Shown: positions 8,430-17,577, counted from the stretch's first letter. The stretch is 64,000 bases of DNA from Salinimonas lutimaris (GCF_005222225.1 NZ_CP036536.1:1326001-1390000), one strand, 5' to 3'. Made by a program: numbers and translations. The notes: generated by a model not told the origin, from the letters alone.

Positions 8430-9335
8430 TCAGGAAATGCTGGCTCTGTTTGATATCATGTTATTGTTGGTAAAACGCAGTATTTCGTCGTTATAAAAAC
8501 GTTCTGTTTCGGGTAACTGTTCGCGAATATTTTTTCTGATGCTGTTAAGCATTGAGGCAAAGCCAGGACGCATGCCACGGGTCAGCAGCTCTTTATTGAT
8601 GTAGTAGGGCGCGCGTTTGCCATGGTAATCCACCACCGGACCGATTTGCTCAAATTTTATTCCTACAAAGCTCATGCTGCGGGCCAGACGCGGCTCCATC
8701 ATAACGTAGGCATGGGCGATGTTACTTTCCAGCGCGGTGGCCGCAGCGGCAAAATACAGGCCGATGGCAATAAACGGAAAGCAGCGCATTTCTGTTTCAG
8801 AGTACGCCTGGTGGTTAATAACACCTGTCGCGGCGCCGGCAAAGCGGTCCATCTGACGACGGCGGAACTGCGCGGGCACAGCCAGACGGGAAATTTCACA
8901 CACATTCTTGCGGTCAAAATTCTGTGGATTTAAATCATGTCGGGTAATTGATGACAGGCAGTATTTTTCAATAGGTAACATTTCGTGAGACTGCAACGGA
9001 CGAACCGTTCTTACTGTACCGGCCAGCTCATCACTGTTGATGTGACGTATCAGGCAATGCCGCGAATAATGATCGAATTCATCAATCTCAAGACCATCAG
9101 GTGCAACAGGTTCAAACTTTAGCTCTTCACAATACACATTGTGGCGAATCTGAAAAACCGCCTTGCGAAGTTCGTGGTCACTGGCAAGCTGGGGCGTCAG
9201 ATACGTCCCGAAGTGACTGGAAATAAAGCTGGCTTCTTTTAATTGCTGATACCCTTTAACCAGCTTACCCAGTTTAGATTTACTCACCCGGCGACTAATC
9301 GCGTCCATCATTGAACTACTGTTTACCAAATTCAT
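8430..9335 (-). CDS. PEP-CTERM/exosortase system-associated acyltransferase
   Basis: A 301-residue GNAT-like N-acyltransferase of the class that co-occurs with PEP-CTERM/exosortase systems and resembles acyl-homoserine-lactone synthases. Recognisable features are an N-terminal region with FQIRHNVYCEELKFEP, then DEFDHYSRHCLIRH, the AGTVRTVRP strand, a substrate loop LPIEKYC, and EISRLAVPAQFRRR typical of the autoinducer synthase-like fold. The acyl group and acceptor are unknown. It is separated from the PEP-CTERM structural genes by about 5 kb, and no exosortase gene is in the window. The ATG at 9335 gives MNLVNSSSMMDA; later ATGs are possible. A hairpin lies in the leader. Confidence 0.85.
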   Translation of the reverse strand: MNLVNSSSMMDAISRRVSKSKLGKLVKGYQQLKEASFISSHFGTYLTPQLASDHELRKAVFQIRHNVYCEELKFEPVAPDGLEIDEFDHYSRHCLIRHINSDELAGTVRTVRPLQSHEMLPIEKYCLSSITRHDLNPQNFDRKNVCEISRLAVPAQFRRRQMDRFAGAATGVINHQAYSETEMRCFPFIAIGLYFAAAATALESNIAHAYVMMEPRLARSMSFVGIKFEQIGPVVDYHGKRAPYYINKELLTRGMRPGFASMLNSIRKNIREQLPETERFYNDEILRFTNNNMISNRASIS

Positions 9336-9705
9336 ACTGCCACCAACATTCGTTAAATACCGTATCTACTGTTCGTCAGTAGACGAACCCCTCAGGCCTT
9401 GTCACAGTTCCTTGATTACGTGATTAAGTTTTGCACTACTGTTCCGATTAACCAAGCAGTATTTGTTACACTTCCGGCTATATCGGGTATCCCCGTTGAT
9501 ACCCATGTTGTGATGACAGTTGAATTTGCCTGAATTTTGCTTTTTCACTGGTAAGCTAAGCAGAGTAAGGGCTAATACGCCATGCTAAAGTGAGCGTTTT
9601 GGGAGTGTGGGTCAAATCAAAGGTGTCTGAAAATATACCCCTTTACAGCGTCAGGCGCAGGGCATTGATATTAAAAAATCGATTAAAGAGTGAGGTTATG
9701 ATAGT
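9336..9705. other. Intergenic region upstream of the acyltransferase, with leader hairpin
   Basis: About 370 bp without a convincing gene. A hairpin TCTACTG-TTCGT-CAGTAGA lies at 9365-9383, about 30 bases before the acyltransferase start. The motif ACTACTGTT occurs near 9315 and 9435, with the related TCTACTGTT at 9365, possibly an operator series. I searched the - strand for a -24/-12 element like those of the PEP-CTERM genes and found no GG-N10-GC match. Confidence 0.45.
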
Positions 9706-9733
9706 AAAACGCGCCTTAAAAAGACGCGTTTTT
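9706..9733 (-). terminator. Terminator of malate synthase gene
   Basis: AAAACGCG...CGCGTTTTT stem with an 11-base A-rich loop, just downstream of the glcB stop codon on the - strand. Confidence 0.7.
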
Positions 9734-9739
9734 GAATTA

Positions 9740-11905
9740 TCAGGCGCGGGCTTTCATCTGTTTGCGCCGTGCATGCAGCAGTGGCTCGGTATAACCATTA
9801 GGTTGGCGGGTACCTTCAAATATCAGCTCACTGGCAGCCTGAAACCCGATGGCGTTGTCCAGATCCGGTAGCATTGGAATATACTCCGCATCGCCGGCAT
9901 TTTGTTCATCAACCAGCTTTGCCATACGGGCCAGAGTCTCTTCAACCTGCTGGCGGCTGACAATTCCATGCACCAGCCAGTTGGCAATATGCTGGGCAGA
10001 GATTCGTAAGGTTGCCCGGTCTTCCATCAGGCCCACACCGTTAATATCCGGCACCTTGGAACAGCCGATCCCCATATGCACCCAGCGCACCACATAACCC
10101 AGAATACCCTGAACATTATTATCCAGTTCCTGCTTTATTTCTTCATCCGACAGCTGGACATCGGGCGCCATCAGCGGCACGGTTAAAATATCCGTTAGGC
10201 CATTAAAGTCTGTATTTTCCAGCTCCTGCTGAACGCTGAAAACATCAACCTGATGATAATGCAGCGCATGCAGAGTGGCGGCAGTGGGTGAGGGGACCCA
10301 CGCCGTATTGGCGCCAGCCTTGGGGTGATCGACCTTGGCATCCATCATCGCCTGCATCTGGTCTGGAATGGGCCACATTCCTTTGCCAATCTGGGCTTTA
10401 CCGGATAATCCACACTCAAGCCCGGTAACCACGTTGGCCTTTTCATAAGCAACAATCCAGGGTTCGGTTTTAAGCGCTGCCTTGCGGGCAAACGCACCGG
10501 CCAGCATCGAGGTGTGAATTTCATCTCCGGTACGGTCTAAAAAGCCGGTATTGATAAACACAACACGCTCCCGGGCTTCGCTGATACAGGCTTTTAAGTT
10601 AACGCTGGTACGGCGCTCCTCATCCATCACACCCATTTTAAGTGTGTTGGCCGGCATGCCCAGTATGTTTTCTACCCGACCAAACAGGGTATTGGCAAAT
10701 GCCACTTCCTCAGGCCCGTGCATTTTCGGTTTAACGATATACACATTATTGGCGCGGGAGTTTTTAAAGCGGCCATTGTTCTTCAAATCATGAATGGCGA
10801 TGGCTGAGGTGATCATGGCGTCCATCAGGCCTTCAAACACCGGTTCTCCGTCCAGCAAAATCGCATCGTTTTGCATCAGGTGACCCACATTTCTGACAAA
10901 CATCATGCTGCGACCCGGCAGTGTGAGTTTACTGCCATCTGTGTCCGTGTATTCCCGGTCCGGATTCATCTGACGGGTTATTTCAGCGCCGTTTTTGGTC
11001 ATAGTGATTTGCAGATTACCCTGCATCAGCCCAAGCCAGTTCTGATACACCAGGGTTTTGTCCTCAGCATCAACCGCGGCCACCGAATCTTCACAATCCA
11101 TAATGGTGGTCAGGGCAGCTTCCATCAAAATATCTTTAACCCCGGCTGGGTCGCTCTTGCCGACCGCCGCTTGCCGATCGAGCTGGATTTCAAAGTGCAG
11201 TCCGTTATGTTTAAACAGCAGTGCAGAAGGGGCGCTGGCATCGCCCTGATAACCGGCAAAGCAGGCTGGATTTGCCAGCTGACGGGTCTGGCTGTCACTA
11301 GTGCGGGCCAGACACTGCCCATCCTGAACAATATACTGTGTCACATCACTGTGGCTGCAACCTGATAACGGAACCACATCATCCAGCCAGGCTTTTGCTT
11401 TGGCCACAACGGCATCGCCACGGGTTTTATTATAACTGCTGCCTGGTGCCAGCTCGCCTTGCTGGCTAATCACATCTGTGCCATAAAATGCATCGTACAA
11501 GCTGCCCCAGCGTGCATTTGCCGCGTTTAATGCATAGCGGGCGTTGTTGATAGGCACAACCAGCTGGGGACCGGCCATGGTGGCAATTTCTGCATCGACC
11601 GGGCCGGCGTTCAGACTCACGCTGTCGGGCTGTGGCACCAGGTAGCCAATATCACGCAAAAATGCCTGATAGCTTTCCTGGTCCAGCGCGCCCTGTTCTT
11701 TATGGTAGGCGTCAATTTTTTCCTGCAAGGCATCACGCTTGTCCAGCAGGGCCTGATTCACCGGGGTGAGGTCTGCCAGCAGGCTTTCAAAGCCCTGCCA
11801 GAAAGCCGCAGGCTGCACTCCCGTGCCAGGCAGAACCTTTTCGTTAATAAATGTGTGTAGGGTAGAGGCGATGTTCAGGCGACCCTGTTCGGTATATCCC
11901 TGCAT
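9740..11905 (-). CDS. glcB: Malate synthase G
   Basis: A 721-residue malate synthase of the single-chain G type (E. coli GlcB is 723 residues). It condenses glyoxylate with acetyl-CoA to malate in the glyoxylate shunt. Length, the N-terminal MQGYTEQGRLNIASTLHTFINEKVLPGTG, the mid-region TTIMDCEDSVAAVDAEDKTL and the C-terminal catalytic-region sequence VRWVHMGIGCSKVPD with LEDRATLRIS-like MEDRATLRISAQH all fit the family. I place the start at 11905, not at the in-frame codon 15 bases earlier, because GGAG sits 7 bases upstream of it. It lies with a LysR regulator and isocitrate lyase on the same strand, so both shunt enzymes are in one 5-kb block. Confidence 0.95.
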   Translation of the reverse strand: MQGYTEQGRLNIASTLHTFINEKVLPGTGVQPAAFWQGFESLLADLTPVNQALLDKRDALQEKIDAYHKEQGALDQESYQAFLRDIGYLVPQPDSVSLNAGPVDAEIATMAGPQLVVPINNARYALNAANARWGSLYDAFYGTDVISQQGELAPGSSYNKTRGDAVVAKAKAWLDDVVPLSGCSHSDVTQYIVQDGQCLARTSDSQTRQLANPACFAGYQGDASAPSALLFKHNGLHFEIQLDRQAAVGKSDPAGVKDILMEAALTTIMDCEDSVAAVDAEDKTLVYQNWLGLMQGNLQITMTKNGAEITRQMNPDREYTDTDGSKLTLPGRSMMFVRNVGHLMQNDAILLDGEPVFEGLMDAMITSAIAIHDLKNNGRFKNSRANNVYIVKPKMHGPEEVAFANTLFGRVENILGMPANTLKMGVMDEERRTSVNLKACISEARERVVFINTGFLDRTGDEIHTSMLAGAFARKAALKTEPWIVAYEKANVVTGLECGLSGKAQIGKGMWPIPDQMQAMMDAKVDHPKAGANTAWVPSPTAATLHALHYHQVDVFSVQQELENTDFNGLTDILTVPLMAPDVQLSDEEIKQELDNNVQGILGYVVRWVHMGIGCSKVPDINGVGLMEDRATLRISAQHIANWLVHGIVSRQQVEETLARMAKLVDEQNAGDAEYIPMLPDLDNAIGFQAASELIFEGTRQPNGYTEPLLHARRKQMKARA

Positions 11906-11982
11906 TATTTTTCTCCGCAATGCTTTTTAAACCAGTGTAGAGAGAGTCGCCCTACATTTTTAATTTATGGTTTGTATGCTTG

Positions 11983-12939
11983 TCATTTATTTGCTGAATG
12001 ATTCATTTGTTCTGCCACATCACTGATCAGCCGGCGCAGCCAGATATGCCCGGCGTCATGATGTAACAACGCACTCCAGGCCATTTTCAGAGCAATGGGC
12101 GGAATGTCAAACGGCGGCGCTTTTAACACTACCTGGGGGTCATCAATGAACAGCCGGGCAGCTTTGGTGGGCAATGTGGCAATCAGGTTCTGGGTTTTGG
12201 CGATTTGCAGGGCTGCATGATAATGGCGGGTAAACACCCGGATGTCCCGCTGCTTGCCCAGTTTGGTCAGCTCAGCATCCACCCAGCCCAGTTTCTGAAC
12301 TTCATTGGGGTCGATACCCACGCCCACACCAAAACCGGTTTTACTGACCCATACATGGCTGGCCGACAAATAACTGTCTAAATCAAACTGCCCCGCAGCC
12401 ATGGGGTTTTCGGCGCTCAGCACACAGCTGAAAGTGTCATACCAGATGACTTTTTGATGAAACGACAGCGGCAGCTCTTCAAACCGGTTAATGGCCATAT
12501 CCACTTTGCCCTGTTCCACATCGTGAAAGGTCACATCAGACGGGGTAATCAGATCCAGGGTTATATTGGGAGCCTGAATGGCCAGTTCGCTGAGCAGGCC
12601 CAGCAACAGTGTGCTTTCAGCATAGTCGCTGGTCATTATCCGGAAGGTACGCTTGCTGGTGGCGGGGTCAAAATCTGTTTCCGGCTGAATCGAGCTTTCA
12701 AGCCGGCTTAATACATCCCGGATAACCGGTTGTAATTCCAGTGCCCGTTTGGTTGGCGTCATGCCATCGCTGGTGCGCACCAGCAACGGGTCTTTAAACA
12801 GATCCCGCAGCCGTTTCAGGCCGTTACTCATTGCGGGCTGAGTAATACTCAACTGATTGGCTGCCCGGGTCACGCTGCCTTCGCGTAGTAGCACGTCCAG
12901 GTAGACCAACAAATTCAGATCTACTTTGGCTATATTCAT
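11983..12939 (-). CDS. LysR-family transcriptional regulator
   Basis: A 318-residue LysR-type regulator. The N-terminal winged helix-turn-helix spans about residues 4-65 (LNLLVYLDVLLREGSVTRAANQLSITQPAMSNGLKRLRDLF). A type-2 periplasmic-binding-like effector domain follows from about residue 90. It is located between isocitrate lyase and malate synthase G on the same strand, so a role in controlling the glyoxylate shunt is a reasonable inference; the effector is unknown. Its distance to glcB is about 77 bp, so it may be co-transcribed with that gene. An aceA terminator lies upstream of it. Confidence 0.9.
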   Translation of the reverse strand: MNIAKVDLNLLVYLDVLLREGSVTRAANQLSITQPAMSNGLKRLRDLFKDPLLVRTSDGMTPTKRALELQPVIRDVLSRLESSIQPETDFDPATSKRTFRIMTSDYAESTLLLGLLSELAIQAPNITLDLITPSDVTFHDVEQGKVDMAINRFEELPLSFHQKVIWYDTFSCVLSAENPMAAGQFDLDSYLSASHVWVSKTGFGVGVGIDPNEVQKLGWVDAELTKLGKQRDIRVFTRHYHAALQIAKTQNLIATLPTKAARLFIDDPQVVLKAPPFDIPPIALKMAWSALLHHDAGHIWLRRLISDVAEQMNHSANK

Positions 12940-13141
12940 AATTGTGATGCCTGTGCTGATAGATATAGGGTTGGTCGATTATAAAGCGAATTAAAGACGC
13001 TGTCAGATTGACTTTTAGTTGTAAGATAACCTGCTTTATGAATCTAACTTAATGAAAATGCTATGAAAAGTAGAGCCCAGTCTGCTCTGTATTAATTCTA
13101 TCCAGTCATTATCATCATAAAAATTGATAACTGCTGTGAAT

Positions 13142-13163
13142 AAAAAAGGCTCCCGAAGGAGCC
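13142..13163 (-). terminator. Terminator of isocitrate lyase gene
   Basis: GGCTCC-CGAA-GGAGCC stem-loop preceded on the + strand by A6, so it reads as a hairpin plus T6 on the - strand, 22 bases after the aceA stop. Confidence 0.85.
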
Positions 13164-13185
13164 AGTGTTGGGAACAGGTTAACGC

Positions 13186-14781
13186 TTAGGCGTCGAACTG
13201 GTTCATTGTGTTGTCTTTACCGCTGGCTTTCAGTGCGCCTTCGCCTGAGAAGTACTCTTTGTGGGTATCACCCAGGTCAGAGCCTGCCATCGCCTGATGT
13301 TTAACACACGCCAGACCTTCACGGATTTCCTTACGCTGAACACCTTTGACATAAGCCAGCATACCTTCATCACCAAAGTAGCCTTTAGCCAGGTTATCGG
13401 TCGACAGCGCTGCTGTGTGATAGGTGGGCAGCGTGATAAGGTGGTGGAAAATACCGGCTTCACGGGCTGCATCTTTCTGGAAGCTCTGAATCTTCTTATC
13501 GGCTATGCCAGCCAGCTCGCTTTCATCATACTGCGCAGACATCAGCTTATCGCGGTCATAGGCTGATACATCCTTGCCTTCTTCCTGCCAGGCATCAAAC
13601 ACCTGCTGACGGAAGTTCAGTGTCCAGTTGAAAGAGGGCGAGTTGTTGTAAACCAGTTTGGCATCAGGCACCACTTTACGGATTTCATCCACCATGTCAG
13701 CAATCTGGCGAACATGCGGTTTTTCTGTCTCAATCCACAGCAAGTCAGCACCATTTTGCAGCGAGGTAATACAGTCCAGTACTACACGATCAACACCGGT
13801 ATTGGCTTTAAAGCGGAACAAACCGTTAGGCAGGCGCTCTGGTTTCACCAGTTTGCCATCCTGTTTGATGACCAAATCGCCATCGTTAATATCATCAGGA
13901 CCATTAACTTCAGTGGTCTCAAGAAACGCATTGTATTGAGAGGCCAGATCGCCCGGTGCATTCGATACCGGTATCTTCTGAGTCAGACCAGCGCCCAGAG
14001 AGTCAGTCCGGGCAACAATCACGCCATCATCCACACCCAGCTCCAGAAAGGCGTAACGTACGGCGTTAATTTTTGCCAGGAAGTCCTCATGAGGTACGGT
14101 GACCTTACCATCCTGGTGACCACACTGTTTGGCATCCGACACCTGGTTTTCAATCTGGATACAGCAGGCACCGGCTTCAATCATTTTCTTGGCCAGCAGG
14201 TAGGTCGCTTCCTCGTTACCAAAACCGGCATCAATATCAGCCACAATTGGCACCACGTGGGATTCAAAATTATCAATCTGATCCTGAATTGCAGCCACAT
14301 CGCCACCGTTTGTTTTTGCTTCGTCCAGCTGTTTGAACAGTTTACCCAGTTCGTTGGCATCAGCCTGACGTAAGAAGGTGTACAACTCTTCAATCAGCAT
14401 AGGCACCGTGGTTTTTTCGTGCATAGACTGGTCTGGCAGAGGACCAAACTCAGAGCGCAGGGCGGCAACCATCCAGCCAGACAGGTACAGGTAGCTCTTT
14501 TTCACCGTGCCCTGATGCTTTTTAATAGACAGCATTTTCTGCTGGCCTACAAACCCATGCCAGCAACCCAGTGACTGGGTATACTGAGATGAGTCGGCAT
14601 CGTAGTCAGCCATATCCTGGCGCATAATGGCGGCGGTATAGCGAGCAATGTCCAAACCGGTTTTAAAACGGTTTTGTGCTTTCATCCGTGCTGCATACTC
14701 AGGATTGATGCCATCCCAGGTACCATTCTGGGTAGATTTAAGCGTAGCAATCGCGTCGATATCTGTTTGGTATTGAGACAT
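13186..14781 (-). CDS. aceA: Isocitrate lyase (long, Pseudomonas-type)
   Basis: A 531-residue isocitrate lyase that cleaves isocitrate to succinate and glyoxylate, the first step of the glyoxylate shunt. The signature K-x-C-G-H appears as KQCGHQDGK, carrying the catalytic cysteine. The metal/substrate region VVPIVADIDAGFGNEEATY is intact, as are IQIENQVSDAK and WIETEKP. At 531 residues it is about 100 longer than E. coli AceA (434) and matches the longer isoform of Pseudomonas and marine bacteria. It has its own terminator and presumably its own promoter in the 272-bp gap upstream. Confidence 0.95.
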   Translation of the reverse strand: MSQYQTDIDAIATLKSTQNGTWDGINPEYAARMKAQNRFKTGLDIARYTAAIMRQDMADYDADSSQYTQSLGCWHGFVGQQKMLSIKKHQGTVKKSYLYLSGWMVAALRSEFGPLPDQSMHEKTTVPMLIEELYTFLRQADANELGKLFKQLDEAKTNGGDVAAIQDQIDNFESHVVPIVADIDAGFGNEEATYLLAKKMIEAGACCIQIENQVSDAKQCGHQDGKVTVPHEDFLAKINAVRYAFLELGVDDGVIVARTDSLGAGLTQKIPVSNAPGDLASQYNAFLETTEVNGPDDINDGDLVIKQDGKLVKPERLPNGLFRFKANTGVDRVVLDCITSLQNGADLLWIETEKPHVRQIADMVDEIRKVVPDAKLVYNNSPSFNWTLNFRQQVFDAWQEEGKDVSAYDRDKLMSAQYDESELAGIADKKIQSFQKDAAREAGIFHHLITLPTYHTAALSTDNLAKGYFGDEGMLAYVKGVQRKEIREGLACVKHQAMAGSDLGDTHKEYFSGEGALKASGKDNTMNQFDA

Positions 14782-14976
14782 GCTCGTTCTCCATTTCTTT
14801 TTGTTTCGTTAACTGTACCGACCGCGTTGTGTCAGTCAGTGAATTTCGTAAGGTCCATTTCATCCTAGGTGGGTTTTTGAGATAACGTAAATATATTGTT
14901 GTCATTGTGGTCATTCATGGTGTGAATGATGATTGGCAAGGTAGATTGGCAGGGGACAAAAATTTCGCGATTAATT

Positions 14977-15003
14977 TCGACTAATGACAAATTGCGCCGA
15001 TAG
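14977..15003 (+). promoter_or_regulatory. Possible sigma-28 (FliA) promoter of cheV
   Basis: GCCGATAG at 14996-15003 matches the FliA -10 element GCCGATAA at 7 of 8 positions. A weak -35 (TCGACTAA) is spaced 11 bases before it, the correct spacing. The ATG of cheV is 51 bases downstream. FliA control of chemotaxis genes is usual. Confidence 0.4.
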
Positions 15004-15053
15004 GTAAACTAAAATATAACTACAGCAAAAATAATGCGGAAGTAAGTAGCATA

Positions 15054-16004
15054 ATGAGCAGTATTCTGGCGTCTGTTGACCAGCGAACCAAGCTAGTGGG
15101 TGAAAACCGGCTGGAGCTTTTGATGTTTCGGTTAGGTACCCGAAATGCCTTTGCCATCAATGTTTTTAAGGTAAAGGAAGTGATTAAGGTGCCCGCAATG
15201 AATGCCATGCCCGGCGCGCATTTTAATCTCAAAGGCGTGACCACTTATCGGGGCAAGTCGATTCCGGTCATTGATTTACGCCAGGCGATTAAAATTCGCG
15301 GTGCCGGTATCGGGGATTATCCGGTTAATGTCATTATCACCGAATACAACCGCACCGTGCAGGGCTTTTTAATTGGTGATGTACTGAGCATTGTGAATAC
15401 TTCCTGGCAGGAAATTATGCCGCCACCTAAAGCCATTGGTAAAGCAAACTATCTGACCGCCATCACCCAGATGAATATCGCCGGTCAGAAAGAGCTGGTG
15501 GAAATTATCGATGTGGAAAAAGTGCTGGCAGAAATTATTGAATACGATACTGCCATTTCAACCTCATTGCTTGAGGACCCGGCTATTGCCTCTTTGCGGG
15601 GCAAAAAGATTCTGGCTGTTGATGACTCATCTACTGCCCGCCGGCAAATAAAAGAAACACTGGGGCAGCTTGGTATCGACATCATTGAGCGGGAAAATGG
15701 TGCCCAGGCCCTGAAGCTGTTAAAGCAATGGGCGGATGAAGGCAAAACGATTACCGATGAAATCCTGATGATGTTTACCGATGCTGAAATGCCGGAGATG
15801 GATGGCTACCGGCTCACTTCCGAAGTACGTAATGATCCGCGTATGCAGCATTTGTTCATTGCTTTAAATACCTCATTAAGCGGAAGTTTTAACGAAGCGA
15901 TGGTAGAAAAAGTGGGCTGCGACCGGTTTATTTCCAAATTTCAGCCTGACATGCTGGTGGATGTGGCCTTACAGCGGATGCGGCAGGTGCTGGAGCAAGG
16001 TTAA
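15054..16004 (+). CDS. cheV: Chemotaxis protein CheV (CheW-REC fusion)
   Basis: A 316-residue CheV: an N-terminal CheW-like coupling domain (about 15-170, with VKEVIKVPAMNAMPGAHFNL and TYRGKSIPVIDL) followed by a response-regulator receiver domain (about 185-310). Acidic residues VDDS and the phospho-acceptor aspartate in FTDAEMPEMDGY are present, with the switch Thr/Ser (ALNTS) and the conserved Lys (ISKFQP). It couples chemoreceptors to CheA and adapts signalling by phosphorylation. It stands alone here, away from other chemotaxis genes, possibly under a FliA promoter. Confidence 0.93.
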   Translation: MSSILASVDQRTKLVGENRLELLMFRLGTRNAFAINVFKVKEVIKVPAMNAMPGAHFNLKGVTTYRGKSIPVIDLRQAIKIRGAGIGDYPVNVIITEYNRTVQGFLIGDVLSIVNTSWQEIMPPPKAIGKANYLTAITQMNIAGQKELVEIIDVEKVLAEIIEYDTAISTSLLEDPAIASLRGKKILAVDDSSTARRQIKETLGQLGIDIIERENGAQALKLLKQWADEGKTITDEILMMFTDAEMPEMDGYRLTSEVRNDPRMQHLFIALNTSLSGSFNEAMVEKVGCDRFISKFQPDMLVDVALQRMRQVLEQG

Positions 16005-16048
16005 TTGTGCGGTTCATCTGTGTTTTCAGGGTGTTAAAAGAATAAATT

Positions 16049-16077
16049 TTGTTCTCAATGGGGTGGTACATTACAAT
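16049..16077 (+). promoter_or_regulatory. Promoter of the alkaline phosphatase gene
   Basis: TTGTTC, then 17 bases, then TACAAT. The predicted start near 16084 would place translation at the ATG 16109 and rules out the earlier in-frame ATG at 16049, which lies within the -35 element. No clear Pho box was seen. Confidence 0.5.
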
Positions 16078-16108
16078 CTTTGCTGATTGTTTTTCACGGA
16101 TGCTTTTC

Positions 16109-17563
16109 ATGTTTCGAAAACTACTTTATGTCACAGCTGTCTCGGCAATGGCGTTGCAGGGCTGTGCCCAGTCACCCGGGTCATCTGACAGCCCGCAAAC
16201 TCATGCTTCTGCAACACCTAAAAATATAATTATGGTGGTTGCTGATGGTATGGGACCCGCTTATACCACTGCCTACCGCAACTATGCTGATGATCCGGCT
16301 ACGCCGGACGTTGAGTCAGTGGTACTTGACGATATTCTTATTGGTAATGCGTCAACCTATCCGGCCAATGTATCCGGTTATGTCACAGACTCTGCCGCTG
16401 CGGCCACTGCGTTGGCTTCTGGTATCAAATCCTATAATGGCGCCATTGGTGTTGATGACAAAAAACTGCCGGTGGAGTCAGTATTACAGTTGGCTAAACA
16501 ACAGGGCATGCGTACCGGGGTTGCGGTGACCTCCCAGATAAACCATGCTACCCCGGCTGCCTATATTGCCCATAATGAAAGCCGCAAAAACTACAACGCC
16601 ATTGCTGATAGCTATTTTGACGATCGCATTGACGGCAAGTTTGTTGCCGATGTAATGCTGGGCGGTGGCACCAGCTACTTTGAGCGCAAGGACCGGGACC
16701 TGGTTGCCCAGTTTATTGATGCCGACTATCAGTATGTCGACAGCTATAACAAACTGGCGACCCTGCCTGAAGGTTCTAATGTGCTGGGTTTATTTGCCCC
16801 GGTGGGTTTACCGGCAGCGCTGGATGACAGTCGCCCTCATCGTCTGGCGTATCTGGCCGAGCATGCTATCAAACACCTGGAAAACCCCAACGGCTATTTT
16901 TTGCTGCTGGAAGCCAGCCAGGTAGACTGGGCGGGTCACAGCAATGACATCGGCTCAGTGGTGGCGGAAATGGATGACCTGGCAGCAGCCATCACGTATC
17001 TTAAAGGCTATGTAAAAAGCCACCCTGATACGCTGGTTATACTGACTGCAGACCACAGTACCGGTGGCCTTACCATTGGGGCAAATGGCGAATACCTGTG
17101 GCAGCCTGAGTTTTTACACCAGATGAAATCATCGGTCACTACGATTGCCCGTAATTTACCGGACATGGAACAGCCTATGGCATACATCAGTCAGCAGCTG
17201 GGTTTTGCTTTGACCGACGAAGATAACCAGCAGCTGCAACAGGTGCTGGATGCTACATCAGAGCAAGCTCGTGAAACCGCGCTAAAAGCATTTCTGGACA
17301 ACAAAACCAATACGGGCTGGACAACCAGCGGACACACCGGTGTGGATGTAGAAGTATTTGGTTTTGGGGCTGGGCATGAAGCATTTGAAGGTCAGATTGA
17401 TAACACCGACATTGCTAAAATTATGAAGCGCTTTGTCGCCGGAAAAGCAGCACCTGTTGCCGCATCAAAGGTGACCACCTCACCGAGCGCCAGCCCTGCA
17501 GCCACCCAACAGGGCAAAGCTAACGAGGCCTGTAATTTTAAAGAAAGCTGGCGCTGCGAATAA
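16109..17563 (+). CDS. Alkaline phosphatase (PhoA-type), lipoprotein
   Basis: A phosphomonoesterase of about 484 residues. The alkaline phosphatase motifs are intact: metal ligand VADGMGPA, nucleophile serine in TDSAAAATALASG, INHATPAAYIAH, the zinc ligands DWAGHSND and TADHSTGG, and GHTGVDVEVFGFGAGHEAF. The N-terminus MFRKLLYVTAVSAMALQGC ends in a lipobox-like LQGC, predicting an outer-membrane or periplasmic lipoprotein. The start at 16109 is chosen from the lipoprotein signal, an ACGGA 8 bases upstream and the promoter position. After the catalytic domain there is a 35-40 residue Ala/Ser/Thr-rich tail ending in CNFKESWRCE, with two cysteines that may pair. Confidence 0.9.
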   Translation: MFRKLLYVTAVSAMALQGCAQSPGSSDSPQTHASATPKNIIMVVADGMGPAYTTAYRNYADDPATPDVESVVLDDILIGNASTYPANVSGYVTDSAAAATALASGIKSYNGAIGVDDKKLPVESVLQLAKQQGMRTGVAVTSQINHATPAAYIAHNESRKNYNAIADSYFDDRIDGKFVADVMLGGGTSYFERKDRDLVAQFIDADYQYVDSYNKLATLPEGSNVLGLFAPVGLPAALDDSRPHRLAYLAEHAIKHLENPNGYFLLLEASQVDWAGHSNDIGSVVAEMDDLAAAITYLKGYVKSHPDTLVILTADHSTGGLTIGANGEYLWQPEFLHQMKSSVTTIARNLPDMEQPMAYISQQLGFALTDEDNQQLQQVLDATSEQARETALKAFLDNKTNTGWTTSGHTGVDVEVFGFGAGHEAFEGQIDNTDIAKIMKRFVAGKAAPVAASKVTTSPSASPAATQQGKANEACNFKESWRCE

Positions 17564-17577
17564 TCAGCTTCACCCAT

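Noticed and set aside
10871..11365. 164-codon frame opposite malate synthase G
   Set aside because: Antisense shadow of glcB with no family likeness.
13714..14373. 219-codon frame opposite isocitrate lyase
   Set aside because: Antisense shadow of a strongly conserved gene. No ribosome binding site or recognisable domain.
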